From contig JADLEU010000365.1 of NCBI GenBank assembly GCA_020845955.1, forward strand, positions 1 through 58,613: a stretch of DNA of 58,613 bases, written 5' to 3'. The translations under genes and the position numbers were made by a program. This document shows, piece by piece, positions 1 to 7,849 of the stretch; within the stretch, counting starts at the first letter, position 1; the number at the start of each line of letters is the position of its first letter. Below the pieces are notes generated by a model. That model did not search any database. It was not told the DNA's origin and saw only the letters and a program-made list of their open reading frames with translations. This stretch comes from Anaerolineales bacterium. Lineage in GTDB: Bacteria > Chloroflexota > Anaerolineae > Anaerolineales > UBA6663.

Positions 1-332
1 AGGCCTGCCGCACCTCCGACATCTTCGCGCGCGAGGCCGCCCACACCGCCCGGCTGAAGATCAAGCCCGGCACCGACCTCACGCCGGGGCACATCAGCAT
101 CTCGGCCACCTCGGCCGAGACCGGCGATAACGTGGCCGAGCTGGACGCCACGGTGGACGGCGTGCCCATCGAGATCGCCTTCAACGTCAAGTACCTGGTG
201 GACGTGCTCAACGTCATCTCCACCCCCAACGTGGCGCTGGAGACCTCGGCCGCCACCAGCCCCGGCGTCATTCGCCCGGTGGGCCGCGACGATTATCTGT
301 ACGTGGCGATGCCCATGCACCTTGGACGTTGA
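1..332 (+). CDS. dnaN: DNA polymerase III beta subunit (sliding clamp), C-terminal part
   Basis: The frame is open from the window edge (first full codon at 3) to TGA at 330-332, and covers about the last 109 residues of the sliding clamp. The segment FNVKYLVDVL and the closing VIRP...YLYVAMPMHLGR are typical of the third clamp domain and its C-terminal tail. The clamp encircles DNA and tethers polymerase III and many repair enzymes. The last few codons lie at the prophage junction: the original end is probably the very similar PMHLGK-stop at 49390-49410. The gene therefore remains complete after integration, ending in Arg instead of Lys. Confidence 0.85.
   Translation, partial: ACRTSDIFAREAAHTARLKIKPGTDLTPGHISISATSAETGDNVAELDATVDGVPIEIAFNVKYLVDVLNVISTPNVALETSAATSPGVIRPVGRDDYLYVAMPMHLGR
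311..326. other. attL, dnaN-prophage junction
   Basis: The codons Pro-Met-His-Leu-Gly here share ATGCAC and a following TTGG with 49390-49404. That is the pattern expected when a serine integrase recombines within a short core and the phage arm restores the reading frame. The phage-derived side begins somewhere within or just after ATGCAC. The call rests on this short match, on the integrase at the other end, and on the switch from dnaN to phage genes. Confidence 0.65.
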
Positions 333-341
333 AGTAAATTC

Positions 342-370
342 TTGCTAACGACGCAATCTTGCGCTACACT
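342..370 (+). promoter_or_regulatory. Sigma70-type promoter at the left end of the prophage
   Basis: TTGCTA at 342-347 and TACACT at 365-370 are separated by 17 bp. The expected start of transcription is at or next to the ATG at 377, so the message would be leaderless. The GCGCTA context of the -10 box resembles the GTGCTA context at 573, 5886 and 45241. Confidence 0.5.
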
Positions 371-376
371 GCGGCC

Positions 377-598
377 ATGCCCGTCGCCGCAGACCCACCG
401 CCGGACGACTTAAGTCCGCTCAATGCGCTCCCCGCCCAGCAGGGAGCCGAGGCGCTGGCACTATATCGCCAGCTCAGGGACTTGCAGCGGCTGGGTGTGC
501 GCATGGTGGTTGTGAGCCTGGGGGACACTCTGCGGCTACGGCCCGTTGGACATGCCATTGAGTTGACGGACCGTGCTATAGTAGCCACAACTCAATAG
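377..598 (+). CDS. Small phage protein of unknown function, leaderless
   Basis: A 73-residue protein with a Pro-rich N-terminus, then a helix-rich stretch (EALALYRQLRDLQRLG) and a short strand-turn-strand (MVVVSLGDTLRLRP). I recognise no family. An upstream ATG-less extension to 359 exists, but the ATG at 377 lies exactly where transcription from the 342-370 promoter should begin. It is the first prophage gene inside attL, and the -10 element of the next unit lies in its last codons. It could be a lysogenic or early protein rather than a structural one. Confidence 0.5.
   Translation: MPVAADPPPDDLSPLNALPAQQGAEALALYRQLRDLQRLGVRMVVVSLGDTLRLRPVGHAIELTDRAIVATTQ
574..582 (+). promoter_or_regulatory. 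Extended -10 promoter element
   Basis: TG-C-TATAGT fits an extended -10. A TTGACG lies only 8 bp upstream, too close to act as its -35 box. Transcription would start near 589, giving a leader of about 90 nt that ends at the hairpin at 635-680. The same layout (GTGCTA-type -10, short leader, strong hairpin) recurs at 5866-5998 and 45223-45320. Confidence 0.4.
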
Positions 599-634
599 TC
601 TCAACCGGACGTTCCGCAATTGAGCGGATCCAAT

Positions 635-680
635 GCCCGGCCTGCCTCCACTTCGAGAGGCAGACCGGGCGTTTTTGTTT
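635..680 (+). terminator. Rho-independent terminator or attenuator before the holin-like gene
   Basis: GCCCGG plus CTGCCTC pairs with GAGGCAG plus CCGGGC around a short loop, followed by GTTTTTGTTT at 670-680. It sits between the -10 element at 574-582 and the start codon at 700, so it could be a true terminator of a short RNA or a read-through control point for the late operon. Confidence 0.75.
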
Positions 681-699
681 CCATCCACAGGAGACCGAC

Positions 700-978
700 A
701 TGGAAGACCCAATCGTCAACGGCGTTCCGCTGGTATTCGTGACCATGGCCGCGGTGGAGTGGACCAAGCGACTGGGGGTGCAGGGCAAGATCGCCAACGT
801 GGTGTCGCTGGTGCTGGGCATTGCGCTGGGGATCGGCTACCAACTCAGCCAGGCGGTGCCGACTGACTTCGGCGGGTGGTTTGGCGCGGTGCTCTACGGC
901 CTGGCGTTGGGTCTGACGGCCAGCGGATTGTACGACGCCGGCACTGGCGTGGTGGCCAGGGCTTTGGGGCGGCGCTGA
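700..978 (+). CDS. Holin-like small membrane protein
   Basis: A 92-residue protein with hydrophobic segments at about 8-18, 32-50 and 60-80 and a positively charged C-terminus (VARALGRR). Size and topology fit phage holins, which permeabilise the membrane so that lytic enzymes reach the wall. AGGAG ends 7 bases before the ATG. It is followed after 9 bp by a second membrane-anchored protein, and the pair sits before the terminase genes instead of next to the lytic enzymes at 25-27 kb. Function is inferred from size, topology and context; no diagnostic holin motif is visible. Confidence 0.5.
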   Translation: MEDPIVNGVPLVFVTMAAVEWTKRLGVQGKIANVVSLVLGIALGIGYQLSQAVPTDFGGWFGAVLYGLALGLTASGLYDAGTGVVARALGRR

Positions 979-987
979 GGCCTGGGC

Positions 988-1422
988 GTGCAAATCGACT
1001 GGGCCAAGCTCGGCGAAATCCTGCCAGCCGCCGTCCTGGCGATTATTTTCGCCATCTTCGCCATCATTCTTCTGCTGCTGATGGCGCACTATCTCAAGCA
1101 ATTGCAGGATGCGCAAACATCACGCGAAGCGGCGCGCGAGATTGCCCGCCAGGCTGACCTGGATCGCCATGCCCGCCAGGACCGTGAGCGCGAAGAGCTT
1201 TTGTTGCAGGTACTGGACGAGCGCGACAAACGCTCGGTTACGGCCTTCGCCGACTTGGCGGCTACTTGGCAAAAAGGCGTGGTGGATGACCATGCGCGGT
1301 TGGTCGAGGTTGGCAGTTTGCATACCCGCGAGCTAGAGCGCCTGTCGGCCCTGGTGATGATGACCAACACGATACTCAAAGAGCACGACGTCTGGGAGCG
1401 GGCCTGGTTTGAGGCGCTCTAG
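988..1422 (+). CDS. Membrane-anchored coiled-coil protein, possibly spanin-like
   Basis: A 144-residue protein starting with GTG. Residues 12-32 form one transmembrane helix rich in Leu/Ile/Ala. The rest is highly charged and helical (residues 38-110, many Arg/Glu/Asp), predicting a coiled coil outside or inside the membrane. One N-terminal helix plus a long coiled coil resembles inner-membrane spanins, and the gene follows the holin-like gene. However, a host of this kind may lack an outer membrane, so a holin regulator or anchor is just as possible. Confidence 0.45.
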   Translation: MQIDWAKLGEILPAAVLAIIFAIFAIILLLLMAHYLKQLQDAQTSREAAREIARQADLDRHARQDREREELLLQVLDERDKRSVTAFADLAATWQKGVVDDHARLVEVGSLHTRELERLSALVMMTNTILKEHDVWERAWFEAL

Positions 1423-1520
1423 CAGCGTCGCTCGGGCGATACCGGGCCGTTGGTGCAGAAGTCTGGAGCGGGGTAGGGCAGTTCATACCAGGCGTTCATA
1501 TCCCAAAGGGCGTTCCTGAC

Positions 1521-2102
1521 GTGGCCAAGGCGAAATTCAACAAAGCGCAGCGCGAAGCTCACCTGGTGACCGTGGCCGATATGTACCTGGCCGGCCGCCG
1601 GCAGGTCGACATTGCGGCAGCGCTGGGAGTTGACCAATCGATGGTCAGCCGCTATCTGGCCACCCTCCAGGAGCGCTGGCAGGTGGCGGCCAACGAGCGG
1701 CTGGAGGCGCGCAAGGCCCGCGAACTGGCGCGCCTGGACCGGTTGGAGCGCGAGTATTGGGTCGGCTGGACCCGGTCCACGCAGAACGCCGAAACCACAG
1801 TCAATAGGTCCAAGAGCACGACAGTCAAGGCCTTCACCACCGAAGCGGGCCTGATCGACGTGCCGGCCCAGGAGAGCGAGATGACCCGCACCAGCCGCGG
1901 CCAGGCCGGCGACCCGCGCTTCCTGGATGGCGTCATGCGCTGCATCGAGATGCGGCTGCGGGTTATCGGCGGGTTTGCGCCGGCCAAGGTCGACATTAGT
2001 GACCTGCGGGAGAAGTCGGACAGTGAGCTTGTCAATGAGTTCGCCGAGCTTGTGGACGCCGCGCGAGCGCGTGCGGGTTCAGGCGATAGCGGCGGAGCTT
2101 AG
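1521..2102 (+). CDS. Terminase small subunit
   Basis: A 193-residue protein starting at GTG. Residues 20-55 form a helix-turn-helix of the phage small-terminase type (DMYLAGRRQVDIAAALGVDQ then SMVSRYLATL), followed by a charged helical segment that would oligomerise. The small subunit recognises the packaging site and delivers phage DNA to the large subunit. Its last 68 bases overlap the large-subunit gene in another frame, which suggests translational coupling. The 98 bp upstream (1423-1520) hold no gene I can support. Confidence 0.8.
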   Translation: MAKAKFNKAQREAHLVTVADMYLAGRRQVDIAAALGVDQSMVSRYLATLQERWQVAANERLEARKARELARLDRLEREYWVGWTRSTQNAETTVNRSKSTTVKAFTTEAGLIDVPAQESEMTRTSRGQAGDPRFLDGVMRCIEMRLRVIGGFAPAKVDISDLREKSDSELVNEFAELVDAARARAGSGDSGGA

Positions 2103-3438
2103 GCGCCGGCAGGCGGCCCAAGCTTCGGCCGGTCATGCTACGGCCGAAGCTTGGGCGCGGTCCAATGCGACCATCGTCCATCCGCGGCGGGGGCGAATTC
2201 CGTTCGAACCCTACCCTTACCAGTCTGAATTCCTGGCCGGCTACCACGAGCCGCGCCGCATTGTGCTCAAAGCCCGCCAGGTCGGCTTTAGCCAGATTTT
2301 TGCCTTGGAGGCGCTGTATGCCGCGATCACCGAGCGCGAGAGCACAATTTTGTTGGTGAGCCGATCGCAGGACTTGGCGATCAACCTATTGCGCTATTGC
2401 TATCTGACCTACAACAATCTGCGTCAGGCGCCGGAGTTGACCAAAGCCAACGAAGGCGAGATCGGCCTATCCAATGGCAGCCGGATCAAGTCGATCCCGG
2501 CCAACCGCTTTACGGGGCGCGGCTTTGCGGTCAACTGCGTGTACCTGGATGAGTTCGCCTATGCCCAGTATGCGGATGATATTTACCAAAGTGTCAGCCC
2601 GACAATTGCCCAAGGCGGCTACCTGGTGATCGGCTCCACACCCAACGGCATCGGCAACCGCTTCCACGAGTTGTACCTCGCCGGCGAAGGCTTCAAGCGG
2701 CTACGCGTGCCTTGGCACGAATGCCCCGCCTACTACACGCCGCAGGAGCGCGCGGCTGGTATTCTGCCGGAGCAAGCTGTGTGGTATCAGCGCGAGCGCC
2801 CCAAATATACCTATCAGCAGTGGGCCAGTGAGTTCGAGTGCGACTTCGCCGGCTCAGGTGATGCCGTCTTTCAGGCCGGCGACATTGATGCCGCCGAGGA
2901 CGGCGCCGACGGCACCTGGCCCGGCCGGCAAGGACGAGAGTATCTAACCTGCGTGGATATCGGCCGCCGGCAAGACCCAACCGTCATCAATACGTTTGAC
3001 CTGACGGCCATCCCTTACCAGCGTGTCAAGCACGAGCGCTTCGAGCGGCTGCCTTACCCGCTCATCCAGGAGCGCATTGCCGAGCGCAAAGCGGCCTATC
3101 CTGGCGAGTTGTGGATCGAAAGCAATGGACCGGGCGACACTGTGATCGAGAACTTGACTGTTACGGCGAAACCGTTTGTCACCACGGCACGCAGTAAGGT
3201 GCAGGCGATCCAGGCCTTGGTGCTGCTGTTGGAGCGCCGGCACTTGAAGGCCAAATGGACGCCGCAAGAGCGCAAAGAGCTGACGTTGTACCGCTGGAAT
3301 GACAAGGGGTTGGTCCAGGATTGCGTCATGTCGCTGGCAGTGGGCGCGGTGCGCCTGGTCGAGCTTGGCGGTCTGGCGAACTGGACGAGCGTTGAAGGCC
3401 TGGGCCGGGTTGAGCAGTTCACGTCGCGCTGGGCCTGA
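2035..3438 (+). CDS. terL: Terminase large subunit (packaging ATPase/nuclease)
   Basis: A 467-residue protein. The N-terminal ATPase has a variant Walker A at 77-87 (VLKARQVGFSQ), common in phage terminases, and Walker B with catalytic Glu at 168-175 (CVYLDEFA). The motif STPNG follows at 201-205. The nuclease domain begins at about 305 with the metal-binding Asp of VDIGRRQD (Asp308). The enzyme translocates DNA into the procapsid and cuts it. I chose the ATG at 2035 because the preceding in-frame codons (from 1927) lie inside the small-subunit gene and look non-coding; GTG at 2071 is an alternative. Confidence 0.93.
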   Translation: MSSPSLWTPRERVRVQAIAAELRRRQAAQASAGHATAEAWARSNATIVHPRRGRIPFEPYPYQSEFLAGYHEPRRIVLKARQVGFSQIFALEALYAAITERESTILLVSRSQDLAINLLRYCYLTYNNLRQAPELTKANEGEIGLSNGSRIKSIPANRFTGRGFAVNCVYLDEFAYAQYADDIYQSVSPTIAQGGYLVIGSTPNGIGNRFHELYLAGEGFKRLRVPWHECPAYYTPQERAAGILPEQAVWYQRERPKYTYQQWASEFECDFAGSGDAVFQAGDIDAAEDGADGTWPGRQGREYLTCVDIGRRQDPTVINTFDLTAIPYQRVKHERFERLPYPLIQERIAERKAAYPGELWIESNGPGDTVIENLTVTAKPFVTTARSKVQAIQALVLLLERRHLKAKWTPQERKELTLYRWNDKGLVQDCVMSLAVGAVRLVELGGLANWTSVEGLGRVEQFTSRWA

Positions 3439-3455
3439 AAGCGAGAGTGCTACCG

Positions 3456-4910
3456 ATGAGCATCTTATCCGCGCCTGTTTCGACGAATGGCAGCGGCCGG
3501 CCGGGGGAGCACCCGGCCGGCCGCTGGGAAGAGATCGGCACCACCGGCCTGGCAGCGATGGGCGGTTTCATTCAGGCCGCCTACACTACTGAGCTGACCT
3601 GGCCATCGTGTTACCCAGTCTACAACCGGCTGCGGCGCGCGGACCCGGAAGTCACTATCGTCCGCCAGATCCTCAGCGCCATGGCCAGCCGCGTGCGCCT
3701 GGAGTTTCGCCGGCCGCAGACCGATATCGCTGAGACTGACGATGACAGGCGCGCCCTGGCCTTCGCCAACTCGACCCTGGCCGACCTGGATGGCGGGGCG
3801 GAGAACTTCCTGGACACCTTGGTTGCTCAGGTGCCCTTCATGGGCTGGGGCTACTGGGAAGCAGTACCAGGGCTGCGCCGGCAGAACTGGCGCCCGCCCG
3901 GTGACGATGCCTGGCGCAGCGAGTTTGACGATGGCCTGGTCGCCTACAGGCGCCTGGCCTGGCGGGACCATTCGTCATTCATGCAGTGGGATCTCGACGA
4001 CTACACCGGGCGGCTGCGCGGTCTCGTGCAGAATGACCCGCCCAACCCTCAGCGGACCATCCCCGTCGGCCGGGCGGTGCACATCACCTTTGGTGATGCG
4101 GACAATCCTGAAGGCCTGACACCGCTGGAAGCGCTCTGGCGGCTGGAACGTATCAAGTACGGGCTGGAAGTGGTGCATGGCATCGGCTATGAGCACGCCG
4201 CCGGGTATCTCTCTGTCACCAGTGAGAAAGAGCAGTTGACTGAGATCGACCACGCCAACATCAAGCGCGCCGCCCGCTACATCCTGACCGCCCAGGAGGG
4301 CAACTACGCGGCCTGGCCCAAGGGGCTGACCGGCGAGTTGATCGATGTGCCCTTCGCTGCCGCGCCCGCGATCCTGGAAGCGATCCGCTACTACGGCCTG
4401 CTCAAGTTGACGCTCTACAACATGCAGTGGGTGGGGATGTCGGTGATTTCCGGCACCGGCAGCTTCGCCGCGCTGAAGGACAGTTCTGCCATGTGGTTAG
4501 TGGCTTTCAACGCCATGCTGGCCGGCTTTGCGCGCCAGATCGACCAGCAGTATGGCAAGCGCTTGTTCGCGATGAACCCGGACGCCTTCCCCGGCATGAC
4601 GCTGCGGCCGCAGCTGCACGTGACCGAGGTCGACAAGGATATCGACCTGCAGGAGCTGGGCGCGTTCTGGAACAACATCAAAGACTCGATGCCGATTGGC
4701 GACGACGACTACCTGGCCGTGCGCCACAAGACCGGCTTTCTGCCGGAGGCGCTGCCGGTAGTGGCCGAGGGGTCGGGCGATGCGGCTGATAACGACGAAG
4801 CCCCGGCCGACGATGATGGCGACGACGCCGAGATGGGCTGGCGTGGCAAGTTGTTTGACGCAGCGCTGGAGAAGTTCAACAAGACAATTGGCAACACAGG
4901 AGCAGCTTAG
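3456..4910 (+). CDS. Portal protein (Mu gp29 / DUF935-like)
   Basis: A 484-residue protein between terminase and head-morphogenesis genes, the usual place of the portal. The N-terminal half has the portal-like features of a short Pro-rich start, YPVYNRLRRADPEV and a long helical core. The middle holds EALWRLERIKYGLEVVHG and an acidic C-terminus with a DDDGDDAE run. The portal forms the dodecameric ring through which DNA enters and leaves the capsid. The ATG at 3456 is preferred over GTG at 3447, since GAGAG lies a suitable distance before it. The family assignment comes from neighbours and overall pattern. Confidence 0.8.
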   Translation: MSILSAPVSTNGSGRPGEHPAGRWEEIGTTGLAAMGGFIQAAYTTELTWPSCYPVYNRLRRADPEVTIVRQILSAMASRVRLEFRRPQTDIAETDDDRRALAFANSTLADLDGGAENFLDTLVAQVPFMGWGYWEAVPGLRRQNWRPPGDDAWRSEFDDGLVAYRRLAWRDHSSFMQWDLDDYTGRLRGLVQNDPPNPQRTIPVGRAVHITFGDADNPEGLTPLEALWRLERIKYGLEVVHGIGYEHAAGYLSVTSEKEQLTEIDHANIKRAARYILTAQEGNYAAWPKGLTGELIDVPFAAAPAILEAIRYYGLLKLTLYNMQWVGMSVISGTGSFAALKDSSAMWLVAFNAMLAGFARQIDQQYGKRLFAMNPDAFPGMTLRPQLHVTEVDKDIDLQELGAFWNNIKDSMPIGDDDYLAVRHKTGFLPEALPVVAEGSGDAADNDEAPADDDGDDAEMGWRGKLFDAALEKFNKTIGNTGAA

Positions 4911-4935
4911 CGACCGCAAAGGGCAAGGATACGCG

Positions 4936-5646
4936 ATGGGTCATATTCAATCGGACGCGATAATGCCCGACCTGCCCGCGGCCGCTATTGCGCTGCGCCT
5001 GATGGCCTTCGCCCTCGGCGTCTACCCTAGCACTGTTGGGGTGGCCGAATTGCAAGGCGACTACGCCGCTGTGCGCGCCGATTACCGCGAGCGCATCGCC
5101 GGCGCGGTGCTGCGCTACCTGGTCCAGGACGGGGCGCGCGCGACCGCGTTCAAGACCGACGCCGGGCAGGCGGTGCTGGAGGCGTTCCCGGTGGCGTTCG
5201 GCACTGGGTATCTGGCCGGCTCTGGGTCAGGTGAAATCGACCCGGCGGACGACCGCTGGCTGACAGCGCGCATCAACGCCGAGATCGACCACGTGGCGGC
5301 GCTGTTCTTGGGCCTGCGCGAAATCAAGGCGGAGCAACTCCCGCCGGCCGACCTGGTGGCGGAGAGCGAGCGCCGGGCGGACGGCTACGCGCGGACGCTG
5401 GATGCGGTCCATCAGGAAGGCTTCGCGCGCGGACAGAAGAACCGGATGGCGACCTGGCGGCTGGGCCCGACCGAGCAGCACTGCGGCACGTGCGCGGCGC
5501 TGAACGGCCAGCGCCACCGGGTCAGTTGGTACCTGGCGCGCAACTACATCCCCGGCAAGCCGGGTAGCTCAACCGATTGTGGCGGATGGAAATGTGGATG
5601 CAGGTGGGAAACAGATGACGGCGAAGTGTTTGCGGTTCCAGGATAG
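4936..5646 (+). CDS. MuF-like minor head / morphogenesis protein
   Basis: A 236-residue protein. The C-terminal 60 residues carry the Cys/Gly pattern of MuF-type proteins: TEQHCGTCAALNGQRH, then a Trp, PGKPGSSTDCGGWKCGC and RW. The N-terminal part is helical. Such proteins sit inside the procapsid next to the portal and help its assembly. The ATG at 4936 has AAGGGCAAGGA just upstream; the frame also extends upstream through the portal gene, but that stretch (4780-4935) looks like a shadow of the portal. Cys pairs suggest a metal-bound or disulfide-stabilised fold. Confidence 0.8.
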   Translation: MGHIQSDAIMPDLPAAAIALRLMAFALGVYPSTVGVAELQGDYAAVRADYRERIAGAVLRYLVQDGARATAFKTDAGQAVLEAFPVAFGTGYLAGSGSGEIDPADDRWLTARINAEIDHVAALFLGLREIKAEQLPPADLVAESERRADGYARTLDAVHQEGFARGQKNRMATWRLGPTEQHCGTCAALNGQRHRVSWYLARNYIPGKPGSSTDCGGWKCGCRWETDDGEVFAVPG

Positions 5647-5653
5647 GGCGATC

Positions 5654-5869
5654 ATGGCTGACGTGATCGCACCGGACCAATTTGGTCCGGTGCCACTCGC
5701 CGAACTGTCGAGTCTGCGTCCGCGCTTGGACAATGGCGACGCGGCGCGTTACCTGGCCGTCCAGGAGCGCGTGTTCTTCGAGCTCCTGGGCGGCATCGAG
5801 CGCCATTTCGGGCGGGAAGAGGCGACGCGTATCGTCGGGGCGCTGGCCAAGAAGTATCCGCCATCTTGA
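5654..5869 (+). CDS. Small phage protein of unknown function
   Basis: A 71-residue protein of helical character, with a central VQERVFFELLGGIERHFG stretch. The start at 5654 is placed because the frame upstream overlaps the MuF-like gene end. The first of the dispersed palindromes (5669-5693) lies in its codons 6-13 and encodes APDQFGPV. The -35 box of the next promoter overlaps its stop codon. Confidence 0.55.
   Translation: MADVIAPDQFGPVPLAELSSLRPRLDNGDAARYLAVQERVFFELLGGIERHFGREEATRIVGALAKKYPPS
5669..5693. repeat. Type A palindrome, copy 1
   Basis: Perfect 12-bp arms, GCACCGGACCAA and its reverse complement, around a single T. It contains the core CGGACCAA/TTGGTCCG shared with 26665, 28816 and 36428, and lies inside a gene. 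Confidence 0.85.
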
Positions 5870-5893
5870 CACAAACCCGCAACCCGTGCTAAT
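5866..5893 (+). promoter_or_regulatory. Sigma70-type promoter upstream of the protease/scaffold gene
   Basis: TTGACA at 5866-5871 and GCTAAT at 5888-5893 are spaced by 16 bp. The -35 box is perfect, the -10 box matches at four positions. A leader of about 100 nt with two hairpins follows before the ATG at 6001. Confidence 0.6.
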
Positions 5894-5909
5894 GTGACGG
5901 TCAGCGGCC

Positions 5910-5998
5910 CCGCACGGTCCACCCGTGCGGCTCCCACTACCAGCACTACAACTCCCCTGCGGCCCCATCTGGCCCCGCCGGCTTATCCGGTTGGGGCC
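5910..5998 (+). promoter_or_regulatory. Structured leader with two hairpins before the capsid-protease gene
   Basis: Hairpin 1 pairs CCGCACGG (5910-5917) with CCGTGCGG (5923-5930). Hairpin 2 pairs GGCCCC plus CCGG (5971-5981) with CCGG plus GGGGCC (5987-5998) and ends two bases before the ATG at 6001, so it buries the only plausible ribosome-binding purines (GGGG). It has just TT after the stem, so it is a weak terminator; control of translation of the downstream capsid genes is at least as likely. Confidence 0.5.
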
Positions 5999-6000
5999 TT

Positions 6001-7368
6001 ATGTTTCCCGACATGCCTTCTCGCGAGTTTCTTTTCACCGAACTGAACGCCGCTGTCCTGCGGCCCGGCGCTGCCTTCGATGGCCTAGCCGTCGGGACCT
6101 TCCGCGACATGCGCGGCCAGGTGGTGATGATCAAGTCGGAAGAGTTGGAGACCTACGTCGCCAATACCCTGGCGGCGATCAACGTCACGCGCTCCGAGTC
6201 GGGCGAGTTGGTCGGGCTGCCGATTGACGCGCGTGACCACGATAAGGGTGACGGCGCGGGGTGGATCGTCGGCGCCGAGGTGGCCGGCACCGTGGTCCGG
6301 CTGTTCCCGCGCTGGACCAAGATCGGTCGCGAGCTGATCGGCGAGTCGATCCGGCGTTTCTTCAGCGCCACGGTCGACACCGCCAACAAGGTCATCCTGG
6401 GCGGGACGCTGACCAACTGGCCGGCGACGCGCGATCCCCAGGGCAAGATCCTGCTGCGACCTATTGAGCTGCAGGCCGGGCTGTTCGAGCTGAGCGAAGA
6501 CAGCCTGGACGAGCAGGCTATGCAGGTGCGGCAGGCCTTCCACGCCGCCCACCAGCCGCAGATGGATCCGCCTTACGTCTTGGAGGTCTACGCCGATTAC
6601 GTGATCTGCCGGTACGGCGATGCGCTGTACCGCGTGGCATACAAGCTGGCGGATGAGGGCGTGACCTTTGCCCCGGCCAGCGAATGGGTCGAGGTCGAAC
6701 CGGCTTACGTGGAGGCCGCGCGGCCGCCGGGTACTGGCGATGCAGAAGGAGTTCTCGAGATGGAGATCACCGAAGACAAGCTGAAGGAAATGATCGCCGG
6801 CGCCGTAACTGCGGCGCTTGCCAAGGGGTCCCCGCCCCCGCCGTCCGCGCCCCCGCCTACGGTTGACCTGTCCAGCTTTTTCAACCTGGACGGGCTGAGC
6901 GAGGAGGCCACGGCGGCGCGCAAGGCGCAGATCGAAGCGCACCTGTCGCTGGTACGCCAGCAGGCGCAACTTGAGTACCAGGCGCAACTCGCCCAGGTGC
7001 AGCGCGAAAGCGTCATCGCCGAGCTCTCCACGCGCGTGACCGGCGGCACGGCCGAGGCGCCGCGCGGCATCCCTGGCACGACGGCGGCCGAGCTGCAAGC
7101 GCACCTGCTCAAGCTGGAACCGGCTGATGCTAAGTGGTTCGGCGACCTGCTGGCCCGGATCGTCAAGGACGGCCTGGTCGAATTCGCTGAGCTGGGTCAC
7201 GGGCGCCGGCTGCAAGGGCTGACCCCCGTGCCTGAGCACGCGCGCGAGTCGCTCCAGGCTGCGCTGGACGCCGGCAACACCGCGGCGCAGTTCTTCGAGC
7301 TGGCCGGACTCGGCGACGCGGCCCAGTATGACCTGTCGGCGTTCAAGCCGGCTGCGAAGAAGGAGTAA
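6001..7368 (+). CDS. Capsid maturation protease fused to scaffold, Mu I-like
   Basis: A 455-residue protein. Residues 70-145 match the Mu I protease pattern: LPIDARDHDKGDGAGWI (His80 likely catalytic), a Ser at about 122, and GGTLTNWPATRD at 134-145, equivalent to the conserved LTNNP motif. The second half is a scaffold: an acidic helical segment (ITEDKLKEMIAGAVTAAL), a Pro-rich linker, and a Gln/Ala-rich coiled coil (about 300-345). Mu also couples protease and scaffold in one gene. ATG at 6016 is an alternative start. The gene sits between the MuF-like and capsid genes, as in Mu-type heads. Confidence 0.8.
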   Translation: MFPDMPSREFLFTELNAAVLRPGAAFDGLAVGTFRDMRGQVVMIKSEELETYVANTLAAINVTRSESGELVGLPIDARDHDKGDGAGWIVGAEVAGTVVRLFPRWTKIGRELIGESIRRFFSATVDTANKVILGGTLTNWPATRDPQGKILLRPIELQAGLFELSEDSLDEQAMQVRQAFHAAHQPQMDPPYVLEVYADYVICRYGDALYRVAYKLADEGVTFAPASEWVEVEPAYVEAARPPGTGDAEGVLEMEITEDKLKEMIAGAVTAALAKGSPPPPSAPPPTVDLSSFFNLDGLSEEATAARKAQIEAHLSLVRQQAQLEYQAQLAQVQRESVIAELSTRVTGGTAEAPRGIPGTTAAELQAHLLKLEPADAKWFGDLLARIVKDGLVEFAELGHGRRLQGLTPVPEHARESLQAALDAGNTAAQFFELAGLGDAAQYDLSAFKPAAKKE

Positions 7369-7371
7369 CCC

Positions 7372-7827
7372 ATGGCCGACCTGACCGCCAACGCCTACCT
7401 GCGCTTCCTGGGCGAGATCTACCAGGAGTTGTGGAACCTGGACAGCTCCGTCGCCAATCATCCCTACCGCGGCTCGCCAATGATCATCGACCAGTCGGCC
7501 GACACGGTCAACCTGACGGCCTACGTTGACGCCGTCGTCGTGGCCGCCACCGACGTTTTCATCGGCATCGCCGCCGAAGAATTGAACGTGGCTTCCGGCG
7601 CGGTCGAAGCCAACAGCCGCATCCAGGTGATCGTCGGGCCGACCATCGTCGGTTTCCAGAGCGCGGTGTTCACCAACGCCGATCTGGGCGCGACGGTCTA
7701 CATGTCGGACTCGGGCGTGCTCTCCACCACGGCGGCGGACAATCCGCAAATCGGGAAGCTCCACCGCGTCGAAGACGGCTACGCCTATGTCGAGCTGGTG
7801 ACGCCGCAGGTCTGCGCCGGCGCGTAG
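7372..7827 (+). CDS. Head decoration protein (putative)
   Basis: A 151-residue, mostly beta protein rich in Val/Ala/Thr, starting 3 bases after the protease/scaffold gene with GGAG upstream of the ATG. Position (between scaffold and major capsid), size and the pattern of short strands fit the capsid-stabilising proteins found at this spot in many siphoviruses. The C-terminal part (ADLGATVYMSDSG and KLHRVEDGYAYVEL) resembles small beta-tulip virion proteins. No single motif proves the role. Confidence 0.6.
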   Translation: MADLTANAYLRFLGEIYQELWNLDSSVANHPYRGSPMIIDQSADTVNLTAYVDAVVVAATDVFIGIAAEELNVASGAVEANSRIQVIVGPTIVGFQSAVFTNADLGATVYMSDSGVLSTTAADNPQIGKLHRVEDGYAYVELVTPQVCAGA

Positions 7828-7849
7828 GCCGGGGAAGGTTGAGACGAAC

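Noticed and set aside
563-582. TTGACG followed by TATAGT as a sigma70 promoter
   Set aside because: The spacing is only 8 bp. The -10 is kept as an extended -10 element, but TTGACG cannot be its -35 box.
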